64,000 nucleotides of DNA from Mycobacterium lepraemurium (GCA_002291465.1 CP021238.1:2914001-2978000); one strand, 5' to 3'; counted from the first letter of the stretch, positions 49,764-62,757 are shown. Program-made: numbers and translations. The notes: generated by a model from the sequence alone, not told the origin.

Positions 49764-50279
49764 CGTTTCGTCATCGTGAATCGGCGACCCCAGCCGAGCG
49801 TGCACCGGCAGCTGCACCCAGCTCTTGCAGCCGGCGTAGTCCGGCGTGCGGACCAGCCGCACCGGCTTGGCCAACGGCGTCACCGACACCACCAGCACGG
49901 CCAGCTTGTGCTTGGGGCGGAAGTCGAGCCGGTCGGCGCGTACCGACTCGCCCGTCCAGATGTGCAGATCCTCGATGGCCGGCAGGCCGTCCGCCCGGTT
50001 GACCGGAACCGCCGCAACGACTTTCGCGGCCGCGCGGATCACCAGCTCGTCATCGGTGCTGTCGGCGGCGGGCGTCAGAAAGTCTCGATGCTCGGGCCGC
50101 ACCCGCTGCGCGTGGCTGTGCGCGACCGTCGGGAACAACAGGAATTCGCCGGCTGCCAGCTCGAACCGCTTCTCCCCGATGCCGCCCTTGCGCAGCAGCA
50201 CCCGCTGCCGCCCGTCCAGCAGCGCGTGCACCGCCGCACTCCACTCCTTGAGCGCGAGAGTCGTTGTGGCGAGCGTCAT
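49722..50279 (-). CDS. DUF1802 family protein
   Basis: A 185-residue protein: TTLALKEWSAAVHALLDGRQ, VLLRKGGIGEKRFELAAGEF, LLFPTVAHSHAQRVRPEHRD, and FRPKHKLAVLVVSVTPLAKP. These match DUF1802 proteins, which are widespread in bacteria and of unknown function. Start 50279 overlaps the stop of the upstream DUF2277 gene in ATGA, indicating co-translation. Intact. Confidence 0.78.
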   Translation of the reverse strand: MTLATTTLALKEWSAAVHALLDGRQRVLLRKGGIGEKRFELAAGEFLLFPTVAHSHAQRVRPEHRDFLTPAADSTDDELVIRAAAKVVAAVPVNRADGLPAIEDLHIWTGESVRADRLDFRPKHKLAVLVVSVTPLAKPVRLVRTPDYAGCKSWVQLPVHARLGSPIHDDETLAAVADRVRDAVG

Positions 50280-50545
50280 TTCGCTCCCGCCAATCGGGCC
50301 ATCACCTCGGGCCGGCGCAGCGGCGGGACCGTCCTGAGTGGTTGACGCCGCGGCGGCAGCGGGGCCAGCAGCCGCGTCGTGGCCTCGGTGACCTCGGCGA
50401 CAGCGGCCCCGAAAACGTCCGCGTTGGCCGCCGACGGGCGGGTGATGCCGCTGACCTTGTGCACGTATTGGCGGGCCGCCGCCGCGATCTCCTCGGCCGT
50501 GGCCGCCGGCTGCAGACCGCGCAGTTCGGTGATGTTCCGGCACAT
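50276..50545 (-). CDS. DUF2277 family protein
   Basis: An 89-residue protein beginning MCRNITELRGLQPAATAEEI, the invariant Met-Cys-Arg-Asn-Ile start of DUF2277, followed by ARQYVHKVSGITRPSAAN and AVAEVTEATTRLLAPLPPR. I start it at 50545 because the family begins at this Met; the frame opens four codons earlier. Function unknown. Co-transcribed with the DUF1802 gene. Confidence 0.82.
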   Translation of the reverse strand: MCRNITELRGLQPAATAEEIAAAARQYVHKVSGITRPSAANADVFGAAVAEVTEATTRLLAPLPPRRQPLRTVPPLRRPEVMARLAGAK

Positions 50546-50615
50546 GGGTCCAACCATAAGCGCTGCGGCCAGGTACCGCCTCCGCTCACATCGGCCGGCT
50601 GGCTACGGTAAACGC

Positions 50616-51365
50616 ATGACCGACGAGATCCTGCTGAGCAACACCGAGGAGCGGGTGCGCACCCTCACCCTCAACCGGCCCCAGGCCCGCAACGCGCTGT
50701 CCGCGGCGTTGCGGGACCGCTTCTTCGGCGCCCTGGCCGACGCCGGGACGGACGACGACGTGGACGTCGTCATCATCACCGGCGCCAATCCGGTGTTCTG
50801 CGCGGGGCTGGATCTCAAGGAGCTGGGCGGCTCGTCGGCGCTGCCGGACATCTCGCCGCGCTGGCCGACGCTGACCAAGCCGGTGATCGACGCCATCAAC
50901 AGCGCCGCGGTCACCGGTGGGCTGGAGCTGGCGCTGTATTGCGACATCCTGATCGCCTCGGAGAACGTCCGCTTCGCCGACACGCACGCCCGGGTCGGCC
51001 TGCTGCCCACCTGGGGGCTGAGCGTGCGGCTGCCGCAGAAGGTGGGCATCGGCCTGGCCCGCCGGATGAGCCTGACCGGCGACTACCTGTCGGCGGCCGA
51101 CACGCTGCGGGCCGGGCTGGCCACCGAGATGGTGCCGCACGACCAGCTGTTGGGCGCCGCCCGCGCCGTGGCGGCCTCGATCGTCGGGAACAACCAGAGC
51201 GCGGTGCGCGCGCTGCTGGCCTCCTATCACCGCATCGACGACGCACAGACCAGCGCGGGGCTGTGGCAGGAGGCCATGGCGGCCCGGCAGTTCCGGACCA
51301 GCGGCGACGACATCGCCGCCAACCGGGAGGCGGTGCTGGCGCGCGGCCTCTCCCAGGTCCGCTGA
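50616..51365 (+). CDS. echA16: enoyl-CoA hydratase EchA16-like
   Basis: An intact 249-residue crotonase: LNRPQARNALSAALRDRFFG, ITGANPVFCAGLDLKELGG (first oxyanion segment), INSAAVTGGLELALYCDILI (second), and ADTHARVGLLPTWGLSVRLP with the usual active-site carboxylate region. Length equals EchA16 of M. tuberculosis, which lies in the same wider neighbourhood (before nrnA/rbfA/infB). Contrasts with the four dead crotonases at 1.3-5.6 kb. Confidence 0.85.
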   Translation: MTDEILLSNTEERVRTLTLNRPQARNALSAALRDRFFGALADAGTDDDVDVVIITGANPVFCAGLDLKELGGSSALPDISPRWPTLTKPVIDAINSAAVTGGLELALYCDILIASENVRFADTHARVGLLPTWGLSVRLPQKVGIGLARRMSLTGDYLSAADTLRAGLATEMVPHDQLLGAARAVAASIVGNNQSAVRALLASYHRIDDAQTSAGLWQEAMAARQFRTSGDDIAANREAVLARGLSQVR

Positions 51366-51423
51366 CCGGCACCGACCGGGCGCTCCGTTGGGTCTCATCC
51401 CGCCGACCCAATACGATCAGCAG

Positions 51424-51989
51424 ATGCGTGCGGTCGTCGGCGTCACCAGGGTGCTGGGCGGGCTCGCGCTGGCGACCATCACCGCGGTGGCACCGCGGGC
51501 GGTCGCGCAGCCGCCGGGCTTCCCCAACCTGGACGGTTTCACCGCCGTCCCGGCCGACGGCTACCTGACCAGCGGCGCGCCGGGCAGCCCGCCGCGGATC
51601 GGTTTCTCCACCCCCTACGCCGTGGCCTGCGACTTCCACGGCGGGCCGGCGCCGGCGCCGGAGCCGTCCCAGGACATCAAGTGCAAGGGCGACATGTCCG
51701 TGATGGACGACGTGCCATTCCCGGGCGGCCGGCCCCGGCCGGGCGACTGCGTGCTGGGCACCGTCGATTTCAAGGGGCTGGGCTACCAGTTGAGCCGGAT
51801 GTCCTACGGCGGGTGCGACGGCAATCCGGCCTCGCTGCCGCCCGGCGGCAAAACGCTGGCGCCGGCCAGAAGCTGACCTACCTGAATGTCACCTGCGCGG
51901 TGGGAGCCGACCACCTCATCGCCTGCCTGGACACCACCAGCGGCGACCACGGGTTCGTCGTGCAGCGCTCGGGCAGCTGGGCGTTCTGA
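51424..51989 (+). pseudogene. secreted Cys-containing protein, frameshifted near its end
   Basis: ATG 51424 gives MRAVVGVTRVLGGLALATIT with a signal peptide ending PRAVAQP. The mature part has three or more Cys (YAVACDFHGG, QDIKCKGDMSV, RPGDCVLGTV, YGGCDGNP). Near 51862, after GGKTLA, the frame changes; the proper end is GQKLTYLNVTCAVGADHLIA then GDHGFVVQRSGSWAF. About 188 residues if repaired. I recognise it as a type of exported mycobacterial protein of unknown function. Confidence 0.65.
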
Positions 51990-52006
51990 GAACCTGGAAA
52001 GCCGCG

Positions 52007-53465
<1,459 letters not shown>

Positions 53466-53515
53466 TCGGATTCACCGCCTCCTCCTCATCACTTCGCTTC
53501 CCTGGGCGCTACCGC

Positions 53516-56254
53516 TTAGGCGCGCTCTTTTTGGACCAGCTCGTAGGACTCGATGACGTCGCCTTCCTTGATGTCGGAATAGCCCAGCGTCATACCGCAT
53601 TCGAAGCCCTCGCGGACCTCGGTCACGTCGTCCTTCTCCCGGCGCAGCGAATTGATCGTGAGGTTCTCGCTGACCACCACGTTGTCCCGCAGCAGCCGGG
53701 CCTTGGCGTTGCGGCGCACCACCCCCGAGGTGATCATGCAGCCGGCGATGATGCCCACCTTGGAGGACCGGAAGATCGCGCGGATCTCGGCGCGGCCCAG
53801 CTGGTTCTCCTCGTAGATCGGCTTGAGCATGCCGCGCAGGGCCTTCTCGATCTCGTCGATCGCCTGGTAGATCACCGAGTAGTAGCGGATCTCCACGCCC
53901 TCGCGGTTGGCCAGCTCGGTGGCCTTGCCCTCGTCGCGCACGTTGAAGCCGATGATCACCGCGTCCGACGCCGACGCCAGGTTGACGTTGGTTTCGGTGA
54001 TGCCACCGACACCGCGGTCGATGACCCGCAGCGCCACCTCGTCGTCGATCTGGATGCCCATCAGGGCCTCTTCCAGCGCCTCGACCGTACCGGCGTTGTC
54101 GCCCTTGAGGATCAGGTTCAGCTGGCTGGTTTCCTTCAGCGCCGAACCCAGGTCCTCCAGGCTGATCCGCTTGCGCGACCGTGCCGCCAGCGCGTTGCGC
54201 TTGCGGGCGCTGCGCTTGTCGGCGATCTGCCGGGCGATCCGGTCCTCGTCGACGACCAGCAGGTTGTCCCCGGCGCCGGGCACCGAGGTGAACCCGATGA
54301 CCTGCACCGGCCGCGACGGCAGCGCCTCCTCGACGTCGTCGCCGTGCTCGTCGACCATGCGCCGCACCCGGCCGTAGGCGTCGCCGGCGACGATCGAGTC
54401 GCCGACCCGCAGCGTGCCGCGCTGGATCAACACCGTTGCCACCGGCCCGCGGCCACGGTCCAGGTGAACCTCGATCGCCACACCCTGGGCCTCCATGTCC
54501 GGGTTGGCGCGCAGGTCCAGGGCGGCGTCCGCGGTCAGCAGCACCGCCTCCAGCAGCTGGTCGATGTTGGTGCCCTGCTTCGCGGAGATGTCGACGAACA
54601 TCGTGTCGCCGCCGAATTCCTCTGGTACCAAACCGTATTCGGTGAGCTGCCCGCGGATCTTCTGCGGGTCGGCACCCTCGACGTCAATCTTGTTGACCGC
54701 CAGCACAATCGGTACGTCGGCCGCCTGCGCGTGGTTGATCGCCTCCACCGTCTGCGGCATGACACCGTCGTCGGCGGCGACTACCAGGATCACGATGTCG
54801 GTGGCCTTGGCGCCGCGGGCACGCATGGCGGTGAACGCCTCGTGACCCGGGGTGTCGATGAAGGTGATCGGGCGCTCCACCCCGTCGTGCTCGACGGTCA
54901 CCTGGTAGGCGCCGATGTGCTGGGTGATGCCGCCGGCCTCGGCCTCGCGGACGTTGGCCCTACGGATCGTGTCCAGCAGCCGCGTCTTACCGTGGTCGAC
55001 GTGACCCATCACAGTCACCACCGGCGGCCGGGTCTGCAGGTCCTCCTCGGTGCCCTCGTCCTCGCCGTAGGTCAGGTCGAAGGACTCCAGCAGCTCGCGG
55101 TCCTCGTCCTCGGGCGAGACGACCTGAACGTTGTAGTTCATCTCGCTGCCCAGCAGCTCGAGCGTCTCGTCGCCGACCGACTGGGTGGCCGTCACCATCT
55201 CGCCGAGGTTGAACAGCGCCTGTACCAGCGACGCCGGGTTGGCGTCGATCTTTTCGGCGAAGTCGGACAGCGACGCGCCGCGGGCCAGCCGGATGGTCTC
55301 GCCGTTGCCGTGCGGCAACCGCACGCCGCCGACGACCGGGGCCTGCATCGAGTCGTATTCCTGACGTTTCTGCCGCTTGGACTTGCGGCCACGCCGCGGC
55401 GCACCACCGGGACGGCCGAACGCACCGGCCGCACCGCCGCGCTGCCCGGGACGGCCACCGCCGCCGCCACCGGGGCGGCCGCGGAAACCACCGCCACCAC
55501 CGAGCGGGGCGCCGACGCCGCCGCCGCGGTAGTTGCCGCCGCCGTCACGACCGCCGGGCCCACCGGGCCGTGCCGGGCGGCCCGGGCCGCCGACACCGCC
55601 GGGGCGCGGGGGCATGTTGCCCGGCGACGCGCCGGGCCGCGGCGCACCCGGGCGGGGCGCTCCGGGACGCGGCACCGGACGCGGGATGGGCCGATCGACC
55701 GGCTGGGCCGACGAGAACGGGTTGTTGCCGACCCGCGGCGTGCGGGCGGCGGGCTTGGGTGCCGGTCCGGGACGCGGGCCCGGCGTGGCGCCCGGGCGGG
55801 GCGGATGCCACGGGGCGGGCAGCTTGGGTTGCCCGGGAGCCGGCGCCGACGGCCGCGCGGCCGCGGGCCCCGGTCGGGCCGGGGCCTCGGGCGTGGCCTG
55901 CGCGGCCGGGGTGGTCGCGGTGCCGCCGGGCTGGGCGGGCGGCGCGGTCGCCTCGCCGTTGCCGCCGGCCTTGATCGCGTTGTCCAGCGCCTTGTCGGGC
56001 GCCTTGACACCCCCCTTGGCCGCGACCTTCGCGTCGCCCTTGGCCGCGGCCTTGGCGGGCGCCTTCGCGGCGCCCTCGGCGGCCTTGCCGCCGAGGGCGC
56101 CGAAGGACTCGCGCAGCCGGCGCGCCACCGGCGCTTCTACCGTCGACGACGCGGATTTGACGAATTCGCCCTGTTCATTCAGTCGGGCGAGGACTTCCTT
56201 GCTGGTGACACCGAGTTCCTTTGCCAACTCGTGTACGCGGGCCTTACCTGCCAC
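53516..56254 (-). CDS. infB: translation initiation factor IF-2
   Basis: A 912-residue GTPase that places fMet-tRNA on the 30S subunit. Order: IF2_N helix ([20 protein letters not shown]), a long Ala/Pro/Gly/Arg low-complexity linker (~60-290), a second IF2_N, then the G domain with [27 protein letters not shown] and LAVNKIDV, then domains II-IV to YELVQKERA. Slightly longer than the M. tuberculosis protein because of the linker. Fully open although the linker is full of G/C runs, useful evidence against pervasive indel error. Confidence 0.96.
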   Translation of the reverse strand: MAGKARVHELAKELGVTSKEVLARLNEQGEFVKSASSTVEAPVARRLRESFGALGGKAAEGAAKAPAKAAAKGDAKVAAKGGVKAPDKALDNAIKAGGNGEATAPPAQPGGTATTPAAQATPEAPARPGPAAARPSAPAPGQPKLPAPWHPPRPGATPGPRPGPAPKPAARTPRVGNNPFSSAQPVDRPIPRPVPRPGAPRPGAPRPGASPGNMPPRPGGVGGPGRPARPGGPGGRDGGGNYRGGGVGAPLGGGGGFRGRPGGGGGGRPGQRGGAAGAFGRPGGAPRRGRKSKRQKRQEYDSMQAPVVGGVRLPHGNGETIRLARGASLSDFAEKIDANPASLVQALFNLGEMVTATQSVGDETLELLGSEMNYNVQVVSPEDEDRELLESFDLTYGEDEGTEEDLQTRPPVVTVMGHVDHGKTRLLDTIRRANVREAEAGGITQHIGAYQVTVEHDGVERPITFIDTPGHEAFTAMRARGAKATDIVILVVAADDGVMPQTVEAINHAQAADVPIVLAVNKIDVEGADPQKIRGQLTEYGLVPEEFGGDTMFVDISAKQGTNIDQLLEAVLLTADAALDLRANPDMEAQGVAIEVHLDRGRGPVATVLIQRGTLRVGDSIVAGDAYGRVRRMVDEHGDDVEEALPSRPVQVIGFTSVPGAGDNLLVVDEDRIARQIADKRSARKRNALAARSRKRISLEDLGSALKETSQLNLILKGDNAGTVEALEEALMGIQIDDEVALRVIDRGVGGITETNVNLASASDAVIIGFNVRDEGKATELANREGVEIRYYSVIYQAIDEIEKALRGMLKPIYEENQLGRAEIRAIFRSSKVGIIAGCMITSGVVRRNAKARLLRDNVVVSENLTINSLRREKDDVTEVREGFECGMTLGYSDIKEGDVIESYELVQKERA

Positions 56255-56329
56255 TACTTCTCCTGTCTATGGGGCGACAGTCGTGGGGCCGCGCCTCGTG
56301 TTCAGCTATGACGCATTGTCATCGGGACT

Positions 56330-56665
56330 TCACGGTGTGCTCATGTTCTTTGCTACCTGTTCTGTCGCCGGGCGCTCGGGCGCATGGAGGAACTCTATGT
56401 GCTCGACCACCGCGGAGGTGTCCGGTGAACCGGTGATCCGCAGCGCTTTGGTGAAAGCACGCCGCCGGATCGCCTGCTGGGCGCACTGCGGCGCGGGATG
56501 CAGCCACGCACCCCGCCCCGGCAGGTTACCGGCTGTGTCAACGATCGCGGCGAATTCGCCGTTCCCGGTGGGCACAGCCACCACGCGAAGCAGTTCGACG
56601 GCCAACACTCGCTTCCGGCACCCGACACACGTTCGCACAGGTCCCGAAGGCTCACGCTGGATCAC
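56330..56665 (-). CDS. YlxR/DUF448 RNA-binding protein
   Basis: A 111-residue protein between nusA and infB, the conserved place of ylx[21 protein letters not shown] has the Cys-x-x-Cys-Arg start, and [20 protein letters not shown] the GRGA(W/Y)hP motif. Family members bind RNA, and RNase P has been reported as a partner in one species. Intact. Confidence 0.88.
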   Translation of the reverse strand: MIQREPSGPVRTCVGCRKRVLAVELLRVVAVPTGNGEFAAIVDTAGNLPGRGAWLHPAPQCAQQAIRRRAFTKALRITGSPDTSAVVEHIEFLHAPERPATEQVAKNMSTP

Positions 56666-56746
56666 GGCTCAGTTTAGCGTCAGCGAATCGATGGCCAGCA
56701 CCACCCGAGCCTGTCCGGTCACGCCCGGAGTGTCCCGGACGTGCGG

Positions 56747-57802
56747 TCAGCGGTCGTGGGCCATTCCGTGCGTGGCGCCGTGCTCGGGCCGGCTCTCCGA
56801 GTGCCCGCCCACGCCGCCGGGTGAATCGCCGCGGATGTCGATGCGCCAGCCGGTGAGCCGGGCCGCCAGCCGCGCGTTCTGGCCCTCCTTGCCGATGGCC
56901 AGCGACAACTGGAAGTCGGGCACCACCACCCGGGCGGCCCGGGCGGCCTGGTCGATGATCGACACCGAGACCACCTTGGCCGGCGACAGCGCGTTGGCGG
57001 CGAACCGGGCCGGGTCGTCGTCGTAGTCGATGATGTCGATCTTCTCCCCGGAGAGCTCGCTCATCACGTTGCGCACCCGCTGGCCCATCGGCCCGATGCA
57101 GGCGCCTTTGGCGTTCAGCCCGGGCAGGTTGGACTTCACCGCGATCTTGGAGCGGTGCCCGGCCTCGCGGGCCACCGCCACGATCTCCACCGATCCGTCG
57201 GCGATCTCCGGGACCTCCAGGGAGAACAGCTTGCGGACCAGGTTGGGGTGGGTGCGCGACAGCGTGATCAGCGGCTCACGCGCGCCGCGGGTCACCCCGA
57301 TGACGTAGCAGCGCACCCGGTTGCCGTGCTCGTAGCTTTCGCCGGGCACCTGTTCGGCGGCCGGGATGACGCCCTCGGAGGCCTTGGTCTCCGTGCCCAT
57401 CCGGACTACCACCAGGCCGCGCGCGTTCGCGCGGCTGTCCCGCTGGATCACCCCCGCAACGATCTCGCCCTCGCGGGTGGAAAACTCGCCGTAGGTCCGC
57501 TCGTTCTCGGCGTCCCGGAAGCGCTGCAGCATTACCTGGCGCGCGGTGGTCGCGGCGATCCGGCCGAAACCCTCCGGGGTGTCGTCCCATTCGCTGATGA
57601 CGTTGCCGTCCTCGTCGGTCTCCCGCGCGATCACCTTGACGACGCCGGTCTTGCGGTCGATCTCGATGCGGGCGTCGTTCTGGTGGCCTTCGGTGTGCCG
57701 GTAGGCGGTCAGCAGCGCGGACTTTATGGTCTCGAACAGCTCGTTGACCGAGATGCCCCGATCCACCTCGATCGCGTGCAGTGCGGCCATGTCGATATTC
57801 AT
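56747..57802 (-). CDS. nusA: transcription termination/antitermination factor NusA
   Basis: A 351-residue protein: N-terminal RNA-polymerase-binding domain ([20 protein letters not shown]), an S1 domain ([20 protein letters not shown]), and two KH domains ([40 protein letters not shown] with the GxxG loops). Short actinobacterial form without C-terminal repeats. Start overlaps the rimP stop (ATGA). Intact. Confidence 0.95.
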   Translation of the reverse strand: MNIDMAALHAIEVDRGISVNELFETIKSALLTAYRHTEGHQNDARIEIDRKTGVVKVIARETDEDGNVISEWDDTPEGFGRIAATTARQVMLQRFRDAENERTYGEFSTREGEIVAGVIQRDSRANARGLVVVRMGTETKASEGVIPAAEQVPGESYEHGNRVRCYVIGVTRGAREPLITLSRTHPNLVRKLFSLEVPEIADGSVEIVAVAREAGHRSKIAVKSNLPGLNAKGACIGPMGQRVRNVMSELSGEKIDIIDYDDDPARFAANALSPAKVVSVSIIDQAARAARVVVPDFQLSLAIGKEGQNARLAARLTGWRIDIRGDSPGGVGGHSESRPEHGATHGMAHDR

Positions 57803-58335
57803 TTGCGCCGCTCCTCCGTCTTGTCCGTGCCGCCCACACCCGCCAGTTCCAGCTCCGCCTGCGCAGGGGGCGAAAACTCCACCTGGACAACGGCTTTGAC
57901 GACGTCACCGAGCGGAATCTCGCGTATCGCCCAGTCCCGACCGGCGCGGACCACCAGGGCGATGGTGTCGTCGCCCGTCTCGCCGACCCGGCCGGTCACC
58001 GTCGAGTTGTCCGACAGGACGACGTCGACCTTGCAGCCGCGGGCGCGGCGAAAATGCTTGGGGGTTCTCAGCGGTCGGTCCACCCCGGGCGAGGACACCT
58101 CGAGCACGTAGTGGTCCTCGATGGTGTCGAGCTTGTCCAGCAGCGCCGACGCCGAGCGGGACAACGTGGCCGCGGCGTCGAGGTCGAGGCCGTCGTCGCC
58201 GTCGGCGATCACCGTGATGCGCGGTGGACGCGCGCGTGGGTCGATGACCACATCTTCGATCTCGTATCCGGCGCGCGCAAACTCTCCACCGAGTAGCTCG
58301 ATCACCTGCGTCTGGGACGGTAGCCCGGTGGTCAC
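57799..58335 (-). CDS. rimP: ribosome maturation factor RimP
   Basis: A 178-residue factor for 30S assembly. GTG 58335 ([20 protein letters not shown]) with GAGGAG 8 bases upstream. [40 protein letters not shown] and [20 protein letters not shown] follow the two-domain RimP pattern; the acidic/basic C-terminal tail is usual for mycobacteria. First gene of the rimP-nusA-ylxR-infB-rbfA-nrnA unit. Intact. Confidence 0.92.
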   Translation of the reverse strand: MTTGLPSQTQVIELLGGEFARAGYEIEDVVIDPRARPPRITVIADGDDGLDLDAAATLSRSASALLDKLDTIEDHYVLEVSSPGVDRPLRTPKHFRRARGCKVDVVLSDNSTVTGRVGETGDDTIALVVRAGRDWAIREIPLGDVVKAVVQVEFSPPAQAELELAGVGGTDKTEERRK

Positions 58336-58550
58336 GGCGAGCTCCTCATCTTGAGTTGTCCGGTCATCTGGCGGATGTTCGCCACCCCGATGGCCTCGCG
58401 GGCGGCTTCCGGTGTCCCGGCGGGGCACACAGCCCTTCAGGGTCGGCCCTCCGCGAGAACCAGCTACCCACGATACGCCAGGAATCAGCGATGACGGGGT
58501 GATCGCGTCCTGCATCGAGCCCGCTTTCGCGCCGATGGCAGGATGTCCTT

Positions 58551-59075
58551 GTGCCTAGCGCAGTTCCGCCCGTCAACAGGCGTGAGGTCCTCGTCGGTGG
58601 CGCGGCGCTGGCTGCGCTGGGAGCGGTGTCCGCCTGCAGCAAGCCCGCGCCCAAGCCGCCGCCCGTCGAGCAGCTGCTGGGCCCGCTGGACCAGGCCCGC
58701 CACGACAGCGCGCTGGCCGGCGCCGCCGCAGCCCTGGGCAACCCGCCGCAGGTCGCCGCCGCGCTGACCGTGGTGGCGAGCCAGCGCGCCGCGCACGCCC
58801 GCGCGTTGTCCACCGAGATCTCGCGGGCGGCCGGCAAGCTCGCCACCTCCTCGACCAGCGAGACGGCCAGCCCGAGCCCCGCGCAACCGGCCAGGCCGCC
58901 ACCACCCCCGCCGCCGGTGTCCGACGTGATCAACGCGCTGCGCGCCTCGGCCGACAGCGCCAGCCGGCTGGTGGGTACCGAATCCGGCTACCGGGCCGGG
59001 CTGCTGGCCTCGATCGCGGCCTCCTGCACGGCCTCCTACACCGTCGCGCTGGTGCCCGGGGGGCCGTCGATATGA
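58551..59075 (+). CDS. Ala-rich lipoprotein with twin-arginine-like signal (Rv2843-like)
   Basis: A 174-residue protein. [20 protein letters not shown] followed by AC is a signal with an Arg-Arg pair, hydrophobic core and lipobox (SAC), so lipidation and Tat or Sec export are both plausible. The mature part is Ala-rich helix with a run of eight Pro ([12 protein letters not shown]). Divergent from rimP as Rv2843 is in M. tuberculosis. ATGA overlap with the next gene suggests a joint function. GTG start at 58551. Confidence 0.75.
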   Translation: MPSAVPPVNRREVLVGGAALAALGAVSACSKPAPKPPPVEQLLGPLDQARHDSALAGAAAALGNPPQVAAALTVVASQRAAHARALSTEISRAAGKLATSSTSETASPSPAQPARPPPPPPPVSDVINALRASADSASRLVGTESGYRAGLLASIAASCTASYTVALVPGGPSI

Positions 59076-59518
59076 CCTCGGGCAAGGACGCCGACAACGC
59101 GGCGCTGTGCGACGCGCTGGCCATCGAGCACTCGACGATCTACGGCTACGGCATCGTCTCGGCGATGTCGCCGCCCAGCGTCAACGACATGGTGGTGGAG
59201 GCCCTCGAGCAGCACCGGCAGCGCCGCGACGACGTCATCGCCATGCTGACCGCCCGCCAGGTCACCGCCCCGGTCGCCGCGGCCGGCTACCAGCTGCCCC
59301 TGGTGGTGGGCAGCCCGGCCGACGCCGCGCGACTGGCCGCCCGGATGGAGAACGACGGCGCCGGGGCCTGGCGCGTCGTCGCCGAGCACGCCGAGACGGG
59401 CGACGACCGCGCGTTCGCCGCCACCGCCCTGGTCCAAAGCGCGGTGATGGCGGCCCGATGGAACCGGGTGCTGGGCGCCTGGCCGATCACCACCAGCTTC
59501 CCGGGCGGCAACGACTGA
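59072..59518 (+). CDS. DUF4439 ferritin-like protein (Rv2844-like)
   Basis: A 148-residue helical protein: NAALCDALAIEHSTIYGYGI and VVEALEQHRQRRDDVIAMLT carry Glu and His residues in ferritin-like spacing, and ATALVQSAVMAARWNRVLGA closes the bundle. Metal binding is likely but unproven. Coupled by 4-base overlap to the preceding lipoprotein gene. Its stop abuts the convergent proS stop. Intact. Confidence 0.8.
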   Translation: MTSGKDADNAALCDALAIEHSTIYGYGIVSAMSPPSVNDMVVEALEQHRQRRDDVIAMLTARQVTAPVAAAGYQLPLVVGSPADAARLAARMENDGAGAWRVVAEHAETGDDRAFAATALVQSAVMAARWNRVLGAWPITTSFPGGND

Positions 59519-61267
59519 CTAGCCTCGCAGGGCGGCCGCGATTTCGGCGGCCAGCGACGGCCCGGTGGCCAGCTCCCGGGTCTGGCCGGCGAAGCGGTCG
59601 CGCAGCTCCACCACGCCGTCGGCCCAGCCCCGGCCCACCACCACGATCCACGGCATGCCCAGCAGCTCGGCGTCCTTGAACTTCACCCCCGGCGAGGCCT
59701 GACGGTCGTCGAGCAGCACCTCGACGCCGAGCCGGTCCAGGTCGTCGGCCAGCGCGGTGGCTCCGGCGCGCGCCTGCGCGTCCTTGTTGGCGACCACCAG
59801 GTGGACGTCGAACGGCGCCACCGACGCGGGCCAGCGCAGGCCCAGCTCGTCGTGGTGCTGTTCGGCGATGACGGCCACCATCCGCGACACCCCCAGGCCG
59901 TAGGAGCCCATGGTGAGCCGCACCGGCTTACCGTCCTCGCCCAGCACGTCGGCGGTGAAGGCGTCGGTGTACTTGCGGCCCAACTGGAAGATGTGAGCGA
60001 CCTCGATGCCGCGCGCGGACACCAGCGGCCCGGCGCCGTCCGACGACGGGTCGCCGTCGCGCACCTCGGCGGCCTCGATGGTGCCGTCGGCGGTGAAGTC
60101 CCGGCCCGCGACCAGCCCGACGACATGGCGGCCCGGTTCGTCGGCCCCGGTGATCCAGCTGGTGCCGTCCACCACCCGCGGATCGACCAGGTAACGAACT
60201 CCGTTGTCCTTCAACGCTTTCGGACCGATGTAGCCCTTCACCAGGAACGGGTACCTGGCGAAGTCGGCGTCGTCGAGCAGCACGTACTCGGCCGGCTCCA
60301 GCGCCGCACCCAGCCGCTTGTCGTCGACCTCACGGTCGCCGGGCAGGCCGATGGCCAGCAGCTCCCATTCCCCGCCGGGCTGGCGCACCTTGAGCAGGAC
60401 GTTCTTCAACGTGTCGGCCGCGGTGACGGTGCGGCCCAGACCCGCCCGATTGGCCCAGTCGACCAGGGTGGCGGTGGTCGGGGTGTCACCGGTGTCGTGG
60501 ACCACCGCCTCGGGCAGACCCTCGACGGGTTGCGGGTCCGGGCGGGCGGTGATCACCGCCTCGACGTTGGCCGCATAGCCGGACTCCAGGCAGCGCACGA
60601 AGGTGTCCTCGCCGACCGGGCTCTCGGCCAGGAACTCCTCGGAGGCGCTGCCGCCCATGGCGCCCGACACCGCGGACACGATCACGTAGCGCACCTGCAG
60701 CCGCGCGAAGATGCGCTGATAGGCCTCCCGGTGCGTGTGATAGGCGGCCTTGAGCCCGGCGTCGTCGATGTCGAACGAGTAAGAGTCCTTCATCACGAAC
60801 TCGCGCACCCGCAGGATGCCGGCCCGTGGCCGCACCTCGTCACGGTACTTGTTCTGGATCTGATACAGCAGCACCGGAAAGTCTTTGTAGGAGCTGTATT
60901 CACCCTTGACGGTCAGGGTGAACAGCTCCTCGTGAGTGGGCCCCAACAGGTAGTCGTTGCCGCGGCGGTCCTGCAGCCGAAAAACGCTGTCGCCGTACTC
61001 GGTCCACCGGTTCGTCGCCTCGTACGGTGCGCGCGGCAGCAGGGCGGGAAACAGGATCTCTTGGCCGCCAATCGCATTCATCTCCTCGCGGACGATGTGC
61101 TCGATCCGGCGCAGCACCCGCAGCCCCAGCGGGAGCCAGCTGTACAGCCCGGGCGCGACGGGCCGGATGTATCCGGCCCGGATCAGCAGCTTGTGGCTGG
61201 GCACTTCGGCGTCGGCGGGGTCGTCGCGCAGGGTTCGCAGGAACAGCTGGGACATCCGGGTGATCAC
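59519..61267 (-). CDS. proS: prolyl-tRNA synthetase
   Basis: A 582-residue class II synthetase of the bacterial type with editing insertion. [40 protein letters not shown] (motif 2 region) and [20 protein letters not shown] (motif 3), then the anticodon-binding domain with [20 protein letters not shown]. Matches Rv2845c in place and length. Intact throughout. Confidence 0.95.
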   Translation of the reverse strand: MITRMSQLFLRTLRDDPADAEVPSHKLLIRAGYIRPVAPGLYSWLPLGLRVLRRIEHIVREEMNAIGGQEILFPALLPRAPYEATNRWTEYGDSVFRLQDRRGNDYLLGPTHEELFTLTVKGEYSSYKDFPVLLYQIQNKYRDEVRPRAGILRVREFVMKDSYSFDIDDAGLKAAYHTHREAYQRIFARLQVRYVIVSAVSGAMGGSASEEFLAESPVGEDTFVRCLESGYAANVEAVITARPDPQPVEGLPEAVVHDTGDTPTTATLVDWANRAGLGRTVTAADTLKNVLLKVRQPGGEWELLAIGLPGDREVDDKRLGAALEPAEYVLLDDADFARYPFLVKGYIGPKALKDNGVRYLVDPRVVDGTSWITGADEPGRHVVGLVAGRDFTADGTIEAAEVRDGDPSSDGAGPLVSARGIEVAHIFQLGRKYTDAFTADVLGEDGKPVRLTMGSYGLGVSRMVAVIAEQHHDELGLRWPASVAPFDVHLVVANKDAQARAGATALADDLDRLGVEVLLDDRQASPGVKFKDAELLGMPWIVVVGRGWADGVVELRDRFAGQTRELATGPSLAAEIAAALRG

Positions 61268-61324
61268 AGCGGGCTAGCCTAGCCTGGCGACCGGGTAGCC
61301 CTCACCGGCGCGTGTGCGCCGGTG

Positions 61325-62563
61325 TCAGAACAGCGTGCCGCAGTAGGGCGCCCGCTGCGTGGTGAACGCGGCGTCCAGGTCGAGCAGCGCACCGCTGCGC
61401 AGTTCGGTGATGCGGTCGGCCTGGTGAAGTTCCCAGGCGCGATGCGCACCCATGTAGATCGATCCCAGGTCGCCCAGACCGATCTCGATGTCGGCGGGCC
61501 CGTCGTGCGGCGTGCAGGTTCCGACGCCGTCGCGGATCCGCAGCAGGAACCGGCCGCCGGCCACGCCGAGCGGGTCGGTGACGTCCAGCACCAAATCCGC
61601 GTCGGTGCGGTAGGCCCGTTTGGGAAGCACCTCGGGCACATTCATGATCCGCATCCACAGAAAGTCGTTGACCTTCGTGGTCTGGGCGGCGAGCTGGTCC
61701 TTCAGCTTGAGCGGGAGCGGATCGTCGACCGGCGTCTCGATGACGCTGTTGTCGAACATCTTCAGGCTCAGCAGGGTCGCGAGCAGGTCGGTGTGCGTCT
61801 CGGGGGTGATCGGGCAGAAATCCTGGACGATCAGGTTGCCGAAGGGCCGGCGGAACGCGTGCGGTGACGCGCCGATCACCCGGTAGGTCATGAAGCCGTC
61901 CGGGTGCACGACGTAGTTCAGCGTTGATCCGTTGTCGCGCTGGGTCACCCGGTCCTCCAGGACGTCGGCCCACCAGGCCCGGCTGAGCTCAGCGCCCCGG
62001 GCGTCACCGCGCACCATCGGTCGTAGAGGTCGGGCAGCAGCCCCGCGCCTCGTCGGCCTCGACGACGCGCGCCCGGTTCCGCTCGGGCTTGGCGCGCAGG
62101 TCGGTGAAGCGCGGCTCGATGTTGTAGGTGCGGGCGTAGCTGGCCACGCCGGCGCCCAGGATCTCGTACACCGTGGGCTGGGTCGGAACGCCGCACAGGA
62201 TCGGATAGTTGCGTTCCTGCAGGATGCCGAAGCCGCGAATGCTGAGCTGCTGCCAGACGCCTCGCCCCAGATGCGTTGTGGCAACGGCGATCATCGCCAG
62301 CCAGGACGCCTTCAGGGTGGCGCCGCCCGGCACGGTGAGCCGCAGCTTGTAGCACAACGAGGTGCTCCGACCACAGTCGGCCGCGCAGGATCGGAGACGT
62401 CCTCGGCGACCAGGATGTCTTCCAGGTCGACGCGGCGTTTCCAGGCTTCGACGTCGGCCGGGTCCACCGAAACCCCGTAGGCGCCCGCCTGATTCGCGTA
62501 GACCGCCTGCCAGTCGTCCTCAGTGGCGAATCTGATCCTGATCGTGTCGTCGATGGTGTCCAT
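61325..62563 (-). pseudogene. Eis-family GNAT acetyltransferase, three frameshifts
   Basis: ATG 62563 gives MDTIDDTIRIRFATEDDWQA. The frame breaks near 62355 before CYKLRLTVPGGATLKASWLA. The acetyl-CoA segment TTHLGRGVWQQLSIRGFGIL and the Eis-type LLGAGVASYARTYNIEPRF follow. Further breaks come near 62040 and near 61985 before AWWADVLEDRVTQRDNGSTL. The last frame carries the SCP2-like C-terminal domain to RAPYCGTLF. About 412 residues if repaired. Eis proteins acetylate amines, including aminoglycosides, and modulate host responses. Not present between proS and efpA in M. tuberculosis. Confidence 0.8.
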
Positions 62564-62757
62564 CCTCGTCCCATCGCGTCGGCGGGCATGCATCGGGCGA
62601 CACTTCGGTTCGTGGAGGCTTCGTGGAGCTTCGCTGGGGGTCACTGGGGGCTCGTTGAGCCGAAGGCACCGCTTGATGCACTACCCCGCCGGAAACCCGG
62701 CCAATCACCGGCCGACGAAAATCACGGAACTGGTTGCGCCGCAACCACTAGGCCGGG

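Noticed and set aside
53531-56311. A 926-codon open frame antisense to infB
   Set aside because: It is the mirror of a GC-rich coding gene with strong third-position bias. Its translation has low-complexity Arg/Gly/Val composition and no family motifs, whereas infB on the other strand is unmistakable.
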